NCBI GenBank assembly: GCA_900404475.1
Contig: OUQQ01000504.1
Location: 1-27,993 of the forward strand
DNA length: 27,993 bases
Direction: 5' to 3'
From: Spongospora subterranea
Taxonomy: Eukaryota; Endomyxa; Phytomyxea; Plasmodiophorida; Plasmodiophoridae
Position numbers and translations under genes: made by a program. The notes below the pieces were generated by a model. The model made no database searches. It saw nothing but the letters and a program-made list of their open reading frames with translations, and was not told the origin of the DNA. How positions within the stretch are numbered: position 1 is the stretch's first letter; each line of letters begins with the position of its first letter. This document shows, piece by piece, positions 1 through 10,589 of the stretch.

Positions 1-489
1 CCAATCACTACATATTATTGACCATATTGGTCTATCCCCATATCGATATCCTCCTCCTGTTACACCCACCCCACCCAACCGCCTCTCTACCCGTATCAAC
101 ATCATGTGACCTGTATGACTATAAGGATCCCTAATGACTGTTCCTGTGTATCCAACTCCCGACTGTCATCACTGATCGTCCACCCCCACACCATATCCCT
201 TAACCTATCACAGCCCCAATCAACCAGTCTATAAACAGCTATAAACCCACCCATCCCTATCATATATCACTGGGGGGATTGCCCATTTACATTACTACCC
301 GCTCTGGTACTTCTAACCGCTACCGCTCTTTATCATCATTCATCATCATCGTTGATTTTCAACCGGGGTCCATCACATTCGTTGATCGCGCCGCGCTCAT
401 TACAGGGCGCTTAAACACCCATCGGAAGGTCGTCATTACCAGACAGCGCCTCGCTATATTCGTCAAGCGGAACATAACGCTTGATCAGT
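1..489. other. Region upstream of the Rac GTPase, no gene seen
   Basis: AT- and C-rich DNA with frequent stops in all frames. The only open stretch (279-503 +) has no protein-like character and overlaps the start of the GTPase gene. It presumably holds that gene's promoter and 5' UTR, but I see no clear motif. Confidence 0.5.
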
Positions 490-1323
490 ATGGATGGGCC
501 TAAGCCATCATCAGATGCTGCCGCATCCCCACAGACACCGCATCTCATCAAAATCGTCGTTGTCGGAGACGGTGCTGTCGGAAAGACAACATTACTGTCA
601 GTAAGCATATTAGACAGCCACAATTACGGTTTTATATTCGTTGAGATAACCGCTGATGTATCGTCCTGTTTTGCGCGTGAAAGAGATTCCTGCCAAGCAA
701 TATTAATCATGTTTTGATAGGCTAAGACACGTAGAGAATCGTTTTCCCGAGACGTATGTGCCGACAGTATTCGAGAATTATTACAGCGAAGTAGTCGTCG
801 ATGGCATTCCTGTCAATATGGGTTTATGGGGTATGAGAGCCTGTTTTCAAATCCTGTTTTAGGCTCACAGGATGCACTATTTGCAGATACTGCTGGTCAA
901 GAAGATTTTGACCGTTTACGATCGCTCTCTTACAACGACACCAATCTCGTTCTGATCGTTTATTCGGTCGATTCGCCGTCGTCACTTGCCAATGTTCAAT
1001 CGAAGTGGGTTCCAGAAGTCAAGCATCACGTCAAAGATGCCCCATATATACTCGTCGGGACGAAGGCGGATCTCCGGAAAGACGAACACACCCTGGAGAA
1101 GTTACGGGCGAGGAATCAAAAGATTGTCGAACTAGACGTGGCAGCGGCAACGGCCAAAGAGATTGGCGCGCATTGCGTTATGGAATGCTCAGCGCTAACC
1201 GGTGTCGGTGTCAAAGAAATATTCGACGAAGCACTAAAAGTGGTTCTGACCAAACAAGGCCTTATAAAATCGAAATCGAAATCGAAAGCAGGTACATCCA
1301 ACGAATGCTGTACAATACTATGA
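490..1323 (+). CDS. Rac/Rho-family small GTPase
   Basis: A Rho-subfamily molecular switch, expected to control actin and membrane dynamics from the inner membrane face. Exons are 490-596, 721-830 and 887-1323 (217 aa). Intron 1 (597-720) must use the donor GTCAGT: the nearby GTAAGC at 601 breaks the frame, whereas 597 restores normal Rac spacing between the P-loop and switch I. The P-loop is GDGAVGKTT, the effector loop YVPTVFENYY, and switch II DTAGQEDFDRLR. The guanine-specificity motif is GTKADL, with TKxD as in Rho proteins, and the last box is ECSAL. The Rho insert helix is present. The tail KSKSKSK followed by ECCTIL is a polybasic stretch, a possible palmitoylation cysteine and a CaaX box; Leu at the last position favours geranylgeranylation. 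Which Rho subclass it is (Rac, Cdc42 or other) cannot be fixed by eye. Confidence 0.95.
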
Positions 1324-1365
1324 TAATATAACTACTGGAAATGTTGGGTTTTATTTGTTCACCTT

Positions 1366-1889
1366 TTAGACAGGAACACGCGTGTGCTGATTTATCTGAT
1401 CGACGAACGTGTTGACAAACGAACCCAGTGGTGATCCACAGTGAGATAATCGGAATGACTCACCCTCTCCTCCCTTCCTCATATTGCCATATCTATTCGG
1501 GAAAGGCACTCCATTGCTTCTCGTATCCTCAGCGATGCATATGTCCATCTGTGTTGTCTTTAATGTCGTAGTCGCTATCACGGCGGTCGACGCGTTGTCG
1601 TCCTGTTCCGGTCCCGGATCATCGAGCGCCTCCCCTTTGTTCGCAACAGATCTAAACCACCTGCCGCCTTTCAATGACGGTATCAGGAGGAATCGCCTTC
1701 GTCAATACACACCGAGCGGATCATCATCGGGGGATCCGTCTTCGATCAATCAGCGATCCCCCGCCTTTACCGTCCTTCAGGTCCAGCCCACCGTCCTTGA
1801 CCGATCCCATCTGCCCCCGCGCCGATTCGAGAACGACCTTTGTCACTCGATATGCGTTGATAAGACCGAATCGGTGTCCTGTAAGTCAT
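1366..1889 (-). CDS. Unrecognised ORF, possible two-exon gene
   Basis: On the minus strand an ATG at 1889-1887 opens 1889-1771. A GTAAAG donor and a GACGAAG acceptor (intron 1770-1697) join it in frame to 1696-1366, giving 149 aa ending NTFVDQINQHTRVPV. The protein is basic and Gly/Arg-rich at the start and more amphipathic at its end. I recognise no domain. It sits tail-to-tail with the Rac gene (43 bp between stops) and downstream of KAP3. A plus-strand ORF (1484-1960) overlaps it and cannot be excluded. The minus model is preferred because its splice sites keep the frame with an intron of local size. Confidence 0.35.
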
Positions 1890-2400
1890 GTCGGGCTCGT
1901 CAGATGGCGATAAAGGACGGCACAATGACGAACGGATTCCTGCACAAGAGTTCGTCCTAATACACTATTATCGGGATCGGCCTTAATGACGATAATTGGT
2001 CACGATATAGTATCGGGTTTATTGGTGAACGGTGTCGATGGGAATTGGGTGATCCCCCCAGCGATCGGGCTGGAGCTGATGGTTGATGGGGTCGCCGGAT
2101 TTGATCCAGCAAGTTGAGATGATGACGGTCGGTGTGGAGCGTGAAGGAGGTGAAGCTGTCGAGCAACATGGGAATAGATCGATGGGGCTGATATCCTCAC
2201 CATTGTTGACCAGAGACCCTGATCAATATCGGGTCAATGTGATGGGCGATCGTCAGGAAATCATTGGTCCTTGGTCGCGTTGATTGTCTCCAGATTAGGG
2301 AATATAGGAAAAGTGGGCACGAGACCTCATCCACCAGGAACAGGGTTGGAATATTGGGGGTGAATGCGGGAACGGTTCTAGGGAAGGGATTCACTGTGTA
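1890..2400. other. Intergenic, no supported gene
   Basis: Downstream of the KAP3 stop and upstream of the unrecognised minus-strand ORF. Several 60-80 codon open frames exist on both strands, but none shows a domain or plausible splice partners. It probably holds the KAP3 3' UTR. Confidence 0.4.
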
Positions 2401-5372
2401 TTACATTATGGGCGATGGCGGTGGATGTGATCGATCATCATCGTCATCATCATCATCGGACCATCTATCGATTGGGGATATCGCCACATCATAATCACGA
2501 CCGATCCCTATTCGGGATTCGCCCCCTCGTCTCTACCAGCAAAACAATGGACCCAATCAGTACCACACCTTCATCATCGTCATCATTAACTCACCACATC
2601 ACTCGAATACTGATCGGATTTCACATTTAATCCCGATCGCGACGCGTATTGACTCCATTCGAAATTGTGGCACTCGAATATCTGGTCCCTCAATCTGTCC
2701 CGATTGGGTTGAGATGGCGATGTGCTCTAGGGAAAGGGATTGTTGTGAGAGAGGCGGTGAAGGCGGTCTGGGGGGAAGGCGGGTCCTCACCGATATTATG
2801 TCGAGACAATTGGTGGCCAATGAGCGGATCTGGACATTATTATCGTCCTCCTGAAGACGGACCAGGCGATCGCAAAGACCAGGGGTCGATATCAACACCG
2901 ATCGCGTCTCGTCGTGAAGGAGAAACCGATAAACTGTAAAGATCGTCTGCAGAACGATCTCCTCGTCGTCGTATTTCTCTGGACGATTCCCCGCCCCCGA
3001 GTTAGTCGCGATCCTGTCAATGGGCAACGGATTACCTGTGAGAATATCGACGAGATGTTTGACGAGGCGATCGATGGCCAATATCGGGGCCGAAGATGGA
3101 TCACTGGCCAAAGTCCCCAGTACGATCACGACGGCCAACACGATATCGTCATCGGTGAACCCAGGGACCAGGTGCTTGGCGAGGAAGTCGACGAACTCGA
3201 TATGGGTTAGGAATCGGGAGAAGGCGGTCCCAGGGACGTCGATATTGCCAAGGATCCCCAACAGCTCAACCAATGTGTCGTTCGACACCGATCGTTTCGC
3301 CAAAGTCATTAGATCCTGAATATACCGAACCAGATTCTCCTTCCCCTGAACCCGACAACGACAGGATCGTCGTCAGAACGACGATCGAGGTGACGACGAC
3401 GACGACCTGTTGTTCACCTTTCCGGGATGAACCGACAGATTGTGGATGAGTTTGAGCAGATGCGGATCGTTGGCCATCATCACCCGTCGCATCAACGCCG
3501 CTAATCGCTCCTTATCGACCATGATCTCAGCACAGCGATGATCGGTGCTGAGATTGACGGCGACCCCGATCAGGGTCAGATCGACCTGTCGTTGAGGACA
3601 GGTCATGATCCGATCGGTGATCGCCACGATCAGATTGGCGTCGGCCGCGATCACACGACGATGATCGCTCTCCAGCGTCAGATTGTATAGTAGTTTGAGG
3701 GCGGCGTCATGACCTTTATCGTCGGACGCCGCCTGATCACGACAACAATCAGGTGATGGAAGCGCAGGGCGGACGAAGGTGTGTCAGCACCGATATGATG
3801 ATCGATAATAGGGACGGGCGATGGCAGATCTGATGGCGGATGGCGCTGTGGAACGAGAGGTTGAACAGGAGGCGCAGGGAGGCGATGAGGACGTCGGGGG
3901 ATACGATGGCGGTCGGGGACGAGGACAGGACCGGATCGAGATGGGCGATGATATCCTGATCGACCATCGACCACACGTTCTCCTTCATCACGCTCAGCCG
4001 CTTCAGGAACGTGATCGCGATCAGATACAGATCCGATACCGATCCCGGATCGTTATTCCCTGATCGATCCAAAAGACCCAGTAAATGTCGAACAATTCCC
4101 CGATTGACCTAATCGTTCGTTGTCAACACCAATCCCCCGAACAAAGTCACCACAGAATTCACCATTTTCACCTCAATCTGGACGTCTTCGGCCAGATTCA
4201 ACAGGATATAAAACGCGATGAACAGTAATTTCTGCTGTCGCGATAGAAATCGGGACACCGTCCTGTGTTGTGATGACGATTGAGATCAGAGATGGCGATC
4301 GTGATCCGAATATTCCCTGACCGATCGGGTTCCGACACGATCTGGCCGAGCTGGTTCTGGTTCATGATCTCGTACCGTTTGTATTCCAGCTCGATAATCC
4401 TGATCGATGTGTCGCCGATCTTGTTCTCCAACAGGATATAGTGCAGATCGGAATACGACGATATACAGAGGAAGATATCGAGCACATTGATGGCCAGATC
4501 GGTGTTCTTCTTGCGGTTCTCGTTGAGGACCCGGGCCAACGCCCCCAATGCGGTCGAGTTCGAGCACAATCCCTCGATATTGTCGGGATCTTGTGCCAAT
4601 TGCAATATGAGCTGAGTCCCTTTGATGATCTCATCGCTATTATCCTCGTACAGCAGGTCGAGATATTCCCCCAACCGCTCCATGGACGCCACCACCTTGC
4701 CCGTCTCCGTCCGACTCCTTCGCCTCACCGCCATCCGTTTACCTTTACCGGGCGTTGAGGCGATCGGCAATACCCGAACGGGAGCCGGCACATCGTCACC
4801 ATCACCGCCCTCGTCGTCGTCGTCATCGTCGTCGTCTTTCGGGTCGATATCCACCGGAATCTGGACCGGTTTTCGTTGAACGGAAACCGCTTTGATGGGT
4901 TTTGGTTGTGGTATTGGAGATGGACTGGACTGGACCTGAACAACCGGATCTGATCTCGTCTGTGGATGGACCACGACCTGAACAACCGGATCCGATCGTG
5001 TGTGTTGATCAACGGCGGGCGTTGACCCCATTCGCTGTTGTAATTGTCGCAACAGGTCCTCGACCAGCCCGATCTTCGATCTGTGAATGTATTTACATTG
5101 CGATATTAATTCGGCGGCGGCGGCGGCGGCATCAGAACCCGCCGAGAAGGATTTCAATTTCACCCTGATCACACCCCGGATCAACAAACCCATTCAAAAA
5201 CCCATTTCGATGTTCGATCCCACTTTTTTTGCGACGTCGATCTACTGATGACGTTATCGGATTCGTTCAGTATCTGTGTCTCAATACTGATCAATAGTGC
5301 ACAATCGTTCTCGTCCAATGTTATCGCTCCTGGTTTGACCTTCTTCCGCCCGCTGGTGGTCGTCGTCGCCAT
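2401..5372 (-). CDS. KIFAP3: KAP3, kinesin-2 associated (armadillo) protein
   Basis: Non-motor subunit of heterotrimeric kinesin-2, which links the motor pair to cargo and drives anterograde intraflagellar transport. Eight exons: 5372-5224, 5164-4322, 4262-4163, 4108-3791, 3732-3418, 3345-2791, 2726-2595 and 2532-2401 (847 aa, against about 790 in human). All junctions keep the frame. Matches to animal KAP3 run the whole length: QKKVKLKSF and QCKYIHRSKIGLVEDLL at the N-terminus, LARVLNENRKKNTDLAINVL, then LLNLAEDVQIEVKM, TFLKRLSVMKENVWSMV, LLFNLSFHS, LVKHLVDIL, and a C-terminal ECHNFEW matching RWHNSQW. Armadillo repeats fill roughly residues 220-700. Residues 97-180 are an extra linker with a repeated TRSDPVVQV and eight Asp in a row. 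The last exon is inferred: reading on past exon 7 hits a stop after six bases, but a GTGAGT donor there leads to an acidic tail. Donors are loose (GTGGGA, GTCAGG, GTGCTG). Confidence 0.93.
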
Positions 5373-5937
5373 TTTCCCAATATCGAACGGGTCGCCGTGA
5401 TCACCGACGACGCCCTGATCGTCCCATGGACAGCCCCGTTCGTTGTCCCCAAGTTATATTAGCGATGATCGTGAGCAAAGCGTACCCCTGCTCCTGTTAA
5501 TCGTGATCGGGGGCGCGATCAGGTCGATCATTATTGTCGATAACGATCGGTCGAATTCACAATCAGTCTCAGAGGATCGATAATGAAAAAAGGGGTTGTT
5601 GGAGATCTCACAGATTCCAATCAACAATTCCATCGGAATCGCCCGTTCTTCACCAACGATAACTTGGAACAGATTACGACAGAACATATCGATAATGGAA
5701 CAAGAATGGAATCGGGTCATTGATCAAATCGGGGAACGGGATCGTCTCCAATGACGTTTAACACTTTCATCTATGTTGATGTTTTCAATTATATCCGGTA
5801 TCTGTTGGGATTAGATCAAACGATAACGACAATGGGCCAATGGGGGGTCTGGTCTGTCTGTCTGTGTGGTCGATTGTAATGATTTCACGAGAGATATGTG
5901 GCGCATTTGAACAATGTCGGACGATATCGGATTGTTG
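5373..5937. other. Stretch upstream of KAP3, unresolved
   Basis: Holds the KAP3 5' region and the 3' side of the coiled-coil gene. A minus-strand frame at 5720-5454 (88 codons) and a short one near 5800-5740 (PDIIENINIDES) could be extra 3' exons of the coiled-coil gene, but I found no frame-consistent splice path. No other feature is visible. Confidence 0.35.
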
Positions 5938-6411
5938 TTATTGATCGATAACGGGTAATGTGAATGTGAACCGCCGATCTGTGTCACGATCCTGTTCCCG
6001 ATCGTGATCCATCCCCGCCATCGCCTCCCTCAGCTCGATCTCGTGCCGTCTCCCCATCGCGTCCGTCAACTCCCTGATCTCCCTGACCTTCTCCCTCCTC
6101 AGCTCCTTCTCCCCGCTCACCTTCTTGCTCAGCCGTTTCCTGTAAAACCATTCCCAAACTCAGCACGATCTCCCTCATTCCAACACCCCAATAATATCCC
6201 CCGACAGTTCCTGTGTTAATCTCCCGATCTCCAATCGGTGATCGCGCTGTTCCCGTTTATGTCGTTGTCTGATCTGTCCCACCGTCTCCTCCTTATCGAT
6301 ATCCATTATCGCCATCTGTTCTTCCCCCAATCTATCGCCATCCCCTTTCCCATACGGTTCATGTCGTCGCCCTTTCCTCTTCGCCCCTCGTCGTCTCACC
6401 GGTCCCACCAT
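5938..6411 (-). CDS. Small charged coiled-coil protein
   Basis: Two exons, 6411-6206 and 6139-5938, joined across a 66-nt intron (donor GTCGGG, acceptor TTTTACAG), give 135 aa. The join is chosen because it fuses two helical segments into one uninterrupted heptad run (EIGRLTQEL then KRLSKKVSGEKEL). The first 25 residues are very basic and Arg/Gly-rich, and the rest is Glu/Arg/Lys helix. It resembles the small ciliary coiled-coil proteins in general shape, but I cannot assign a family. The neighbouring KAP3 hints at a ciliary role, which is guilt by association only. An upstream start or further 3' exons (see 5373-5937) are possible. Confidence 0.5.
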
Positions 6412-6588
6412 TGTCTCTCTTCGTCCGATTCCTTCTCCCCGATCGATCTCTACCGGACTTCCTCTCAAATACAATTAATCGCCAATTCCCATTAGGGTTT
6501 ACGGTCTGCGCCATTCCCTTCGACAGAATCGCGCGAAAGATGGCACAAAATCGGAAAAGCAAAACGGTCTTGAAGCAAATGATGAAGT

Positions 6589-9500
6589 TTATGGTGACGC
6601 GATTGGAATATATTGAAATACTGGTTGGGATCGTCTAAAGGCGATCGGATCGTCGATATATATCGTATCGGATCGACACGATCGGGATCGATCGTGATCG
6701 GGACTGTGTGTCATCGACACCAGCTGGCGTCGTTCGTCGGCGTCGGGAGACAGGCGACGCCGGTAGACCTGGACCAGATCGCGGCGCTGAACGTGCCGGA
6801 GCGACTCGTGGAACGATCGTCGGTGGAATCGGAGTCGCTGCGAGACGATATTGTCCCATAGTCCCTGATGATCGTCGTCCCGATCGCCCATCCGATACGT
6901 CTCACAGATCCGCCCAAGGTCGTCGTCCCCGACCTGTTCGATCATCTCCAGCCCGTCGCCGACGAATTCCTCCACCCGCTCCAGCAGGTATTCGGGCGAA
7001 TATCGCCCCGATTGAACGCTGATCGTCAGGCCGATCACGTTCTGATATATGTCGTGATGGCATTCGACGATATATCCCAGGTTCTGTCGCGTTCGCAGGC
7101 GATCGAACGCCGGACCCGACAGGATCTGGATCAGGATCAGGGCGGCCGAATGGGTCGCCATTGACTCGGACGACTCGACCAATTGCCAATGCGCCACGAT
7201 CGCCGAGTTCCGTTGGCGTTGTCCCTGGTGTTGGTGGTCGTGGCCGTCGATAATACAGCGATAACGGGAGGGGATGGCGGTGATCGTCGACGGGATCGGA
7301 CCCGATCCCGACGAGATCAGCGACGGGAACAGCAGGGAGTGGCGAATGGCGTGATCGGGGGCGATCGGACCCGAGATGAACACGGTCCAATGGCCGATAT
7401 CAAACAGGGCGTCGATCCAGGTGGGGAAATGGCGCCATCGCAGTAGCGCCAGCCGGCGGAGCTGTTCGTCGATCGGGAACAGGTTCGGGATCAGCGAGGT
7501 GTTGATGAGATCGCGACCCATATCGATCGGGGATCGCACCCTCCGCCCCAATTCCATGATCTCCATCGTCACCTCGTTTACCGCTCTCCTGAACGATCGC
7601 CGAGAACACGACGACGCCCGTCGTAGAGTGTCGACCAACGTCGCGGTCAATTGCGAGATCTGATCGGGGCGAGTTCGGGCGTTGATCACGATCCCGGTCG
7701 ACGTGACGATCGCCACCGATCGATCCGATCGGTCGTCGATCGAGATCAGACGAGCGAGGACTCGTCCATACAGGAACCCGATACAGTTCGATAGAACGGG
7801 CGATGAATATTGTGCCGATATCGATATGGAATGGCGATCGGGTGTCGATATGTGCCATATACAGATATGATCGTTGGACAATATTTGAGTAGGACGTCCC
7901 TGTGCGATCAGATCAGATCATCTGTGGTGGTAAATGGGTTCATTGGGTATTCTAATGACCTGAATTGGGGTCCGATCTGGATTCTGTATCTGAATTAGCG
8001 ATTCCCCTTTACGAATCCCCTGTTTGACCCAATTCGCCAATCGCGATCGTAATGGGCGGAATACTCGCTGGAATCGATTAATGTTGATTAAGGGCGATCT
8101 AATTCCCTGTCAATACAAAAACCCATTTATCAACATCACTCTTTTCGTCACGGCGATCGCCCAATAGAGATCAACTCTCCCGAAAATTACCTGAACAAAT
8201 TCCTGGTCCAATGGCTCGATGGAATATTCAGTGCCATAATGGGGCTCAACGAGATAGGGTGATGGGCGATGGACCCCTGTCCATGGCGATAACACGTCAA
8301 TCCGACAGCGATCGATCGACAGCTGCGACAGATATTCCCTCAATCCTTTGACATGATCATTGGACCATATCGCCCTTGACAGATCGATCGACCTCAATCC
8401 GATCATCTGTTCCGATAAATACCTGAACAGAGAACACACCAACGATGAAAAATCGCCGATCAACGACGTCGTTCAACGATTTACTGGCAATAATTCGACG
8501 AACGATTATCGTAGGGAATCGCCTTATCGATATCGATGTTGAACGCGCGTTCGAGGACGTGGTCGGGACAGGTTTCGAGACGGGAAAGGTGATCGAATGT
8601 GATGGCGATCAGGTCGTGGACATGATCGACACCGCGATCGGTCAAGACGATGACGATCTGGAGGAGAGCGGTGCCGGCGAAGGGAATGGCGACCAGATCG
8701 GTGGCGAGATGGCGCTGGACGAGGACGGGGAGGAGAGGGAACTGATCGGGATCGGAGATGATCTGGGAAATGATCGATAACGGGTTTAGACCCGATGGAC
8801 GAAACCCGTTCCAATCGATATCGAACATCAACGAGAGATTACGAACACCCTGAACTGAATTGATGTGGTGAATTGACTGAGATCGTGGTCAGAAACAAAC
8901 GGGCGATGAGATCGAACAGAATGGGGTGAGATAGACCTGGGGTGTCGTGATGAACGAACGATCGAGGGATAACGAGGTGCCGGTGTGGGATCGATCGGGG
9001 ATCGCTTTGAACAGATCACCGACCAGATCCGACAGGATATCAATTGGATCCGGTGCGATCACGACCAGGTTCATCAGGTTGGGCGAGTAGGTCGACTGGA
9101 AGAACTGGACCAGGGACGAACGGAGATGGCGATGATCACGATCGACGGACGATAAGGTGGAGCGATTCCCGATCAGTATCCGGCTGAATGGGTGATCGGG
9201 ATTGGACGTCACCCTCATAACCTGTAGTTGACGATGGGCGTCGCTATCGATATCGCTCTGGAATTCCGACTCGATCACGTCCAGTTCCCCGTCGATCGAC
9301 TCGATATCGAATACCGGATCGATAAATAACTGGGAGAACCTTTATCGACAATAATATGAGAATGGGGTTTTACGGGGCGATCTGTCAAAATGGGAATCGG
9401 AACCTGATCAGCGCTTGTTTGGCGTATTGTGGTGCAATTGTGTAATGGAATGTTGTGATTGTGCTAGAGGTATTGGCATTGGATTCCCCTCCATGTCGTG

Positions 9501-9799
9501 TGAGATATGTTCGATATGACCCAGATCCCAACAGGAGGGCGTGCTCGAGAAGATGGGCCAGACCGGGATGGGTTATTGGATCACTGTACGACCCGACATT
9601 GATCGATAATGAGGTCGCCGCCTATAGATGGATTAGGGCGATATATGGGCCAGGAGAGGGTGAGGGAGAATACCAGTTTGGTGGAGGGGTCGGAGATGAT
9701 CAGGGCACGAAGGCGATTAGGGAGAACAATTACGCGATAGGTCAAAGGGAGTTGATTATCGCCATCACCACAAGGGAGTGTGTTGCCATTCGGGATCAT
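6589..9799 (-). CDS. IDE: Insulysin-like M16A zinc metallopeptidase
   Basis: A peptidase of the insulin-degrading-enzyme family, which encloses and cleaves short peptides in a clamshell chamber. Exons: 9799-9674, 9621-9404, 9339-8937, 8849-8485, 8422-8191, 8106-7960 and 7899-6589 (933 aa, against 1019 in human). The inverted zinc motif HLLEH (residues 65-69) is intact, and the third ligand Glu lies in VIESE near residue 140. Family landmarks follow: NPDHPFSRILIGN, YSPNLMNLVV, GVRNLSLMFDI, HYGTEYSIEPL, then in the second half RLRTRQNLGYIVE and a C-terminal FRRSQPVFQYIP. Both M16 halves are present, so the enzyme looks active. The weak point is the sixth exon: this splice model closes in frame but encodes 49 residues unlike the family, while another frame shows a family-like motif (see Findings). 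It lies downstream of the F-box/LRR gene on the same strand. Confidence 0.9.
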
Positions 9800-10589
9800 C
9801 AATATGAGATAACGATATATCTCAACAGGTTATTATTAAATTAATTGGGGTCTGATAGACCAATGACTCATCATCGCCCCGAATCCTCCTCGTCATCATC
9901 GCCTCAACCCCCTCTCCCATATTCCCCACACACAGATATCCCTCATCGCCAATATCGTTCATCGCCACATGTCATCGCCATCGCCACACATCTCAAACCC
10001 GTTCGCTGTTCCATAGAACACCAGTTAAACTCAATAAACCCGTTCCATTCACCAATAAACTCCAATAACCTCATTAAGGGCACATACTGCCCTCGTTGGA
10101 CGTTTCTCGAACGGATTGGGGATTATCCCGTATCACCATCCTCCGACAACATTCGTTGCTTTGATTGAGTTTCACGTTTTCTTGCTAGAAACCAAATAAT
10201 GAGTCCCCACTCATCGATGGACAAAATATTGTCAGATCGCGATAATCCAATACTGACAGAGAGAGGGGGATAATCCCCAATCCGTCTTTATCAGAATCAG
10301 TTCATCAGATCACAATCAGTTTCTGTCTACCTTGTGCCGTTCGTTTTCATCAACCAACTTCAGAAAAACACCTAAATGGCCGGGTCGTTTATTATCGCAA
10401 TTTGTGTGGGTTAAGGAGAAGATTACTGGGAATATCCTTTAGACGATATGGACCGGGGGATATAATAGAAAGATCCAATAACGACCAGATCAGGGTGAAG
10501 GGCGTGATCAGATCAACGGGGGATGGCGATAATACCAATACCAACACCCCCCAATTAAATCAGCGCCATGAACGAGACCGAACGACTGT
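9800..10589. other. Intergenic between peptidase and F-box/LRR gene
   Basis: About 790 bp with no supported gene. It must hold the peptidase promoter and the 3' UTR of the F-box/LRR gene. A Ser/Pro-rich plus-strand frame (9845-10168) has no homology that I recognise, and nothing upstream or downstream splices to it. Confidence 0.5.

Noticed and set aside
601..606. GTAAGC as the first Rac donor
   Set aside because: It puts exon 2 out of frame; the GT at 597 restores the frame and normal Rac spacing.
1484..1960. Plus-strand 158-codon frame with a hydrophobic start
   Set aside because: No family similarity; overlaps a minus-strand model with a frame-consistent intron. Not firmly excluded.
6613..7663. 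Plus-strand frames over the peptidase C-terminal half
   Set aside because: Shadows of the insulysin exon, which shows full-length homology in the other direction.
9455..9844. Plus-strand frame of 129 codons
   Set aside because: Antisense to the first two peptidase exons, which carry the HLLEH zinc motif and match the family closely.
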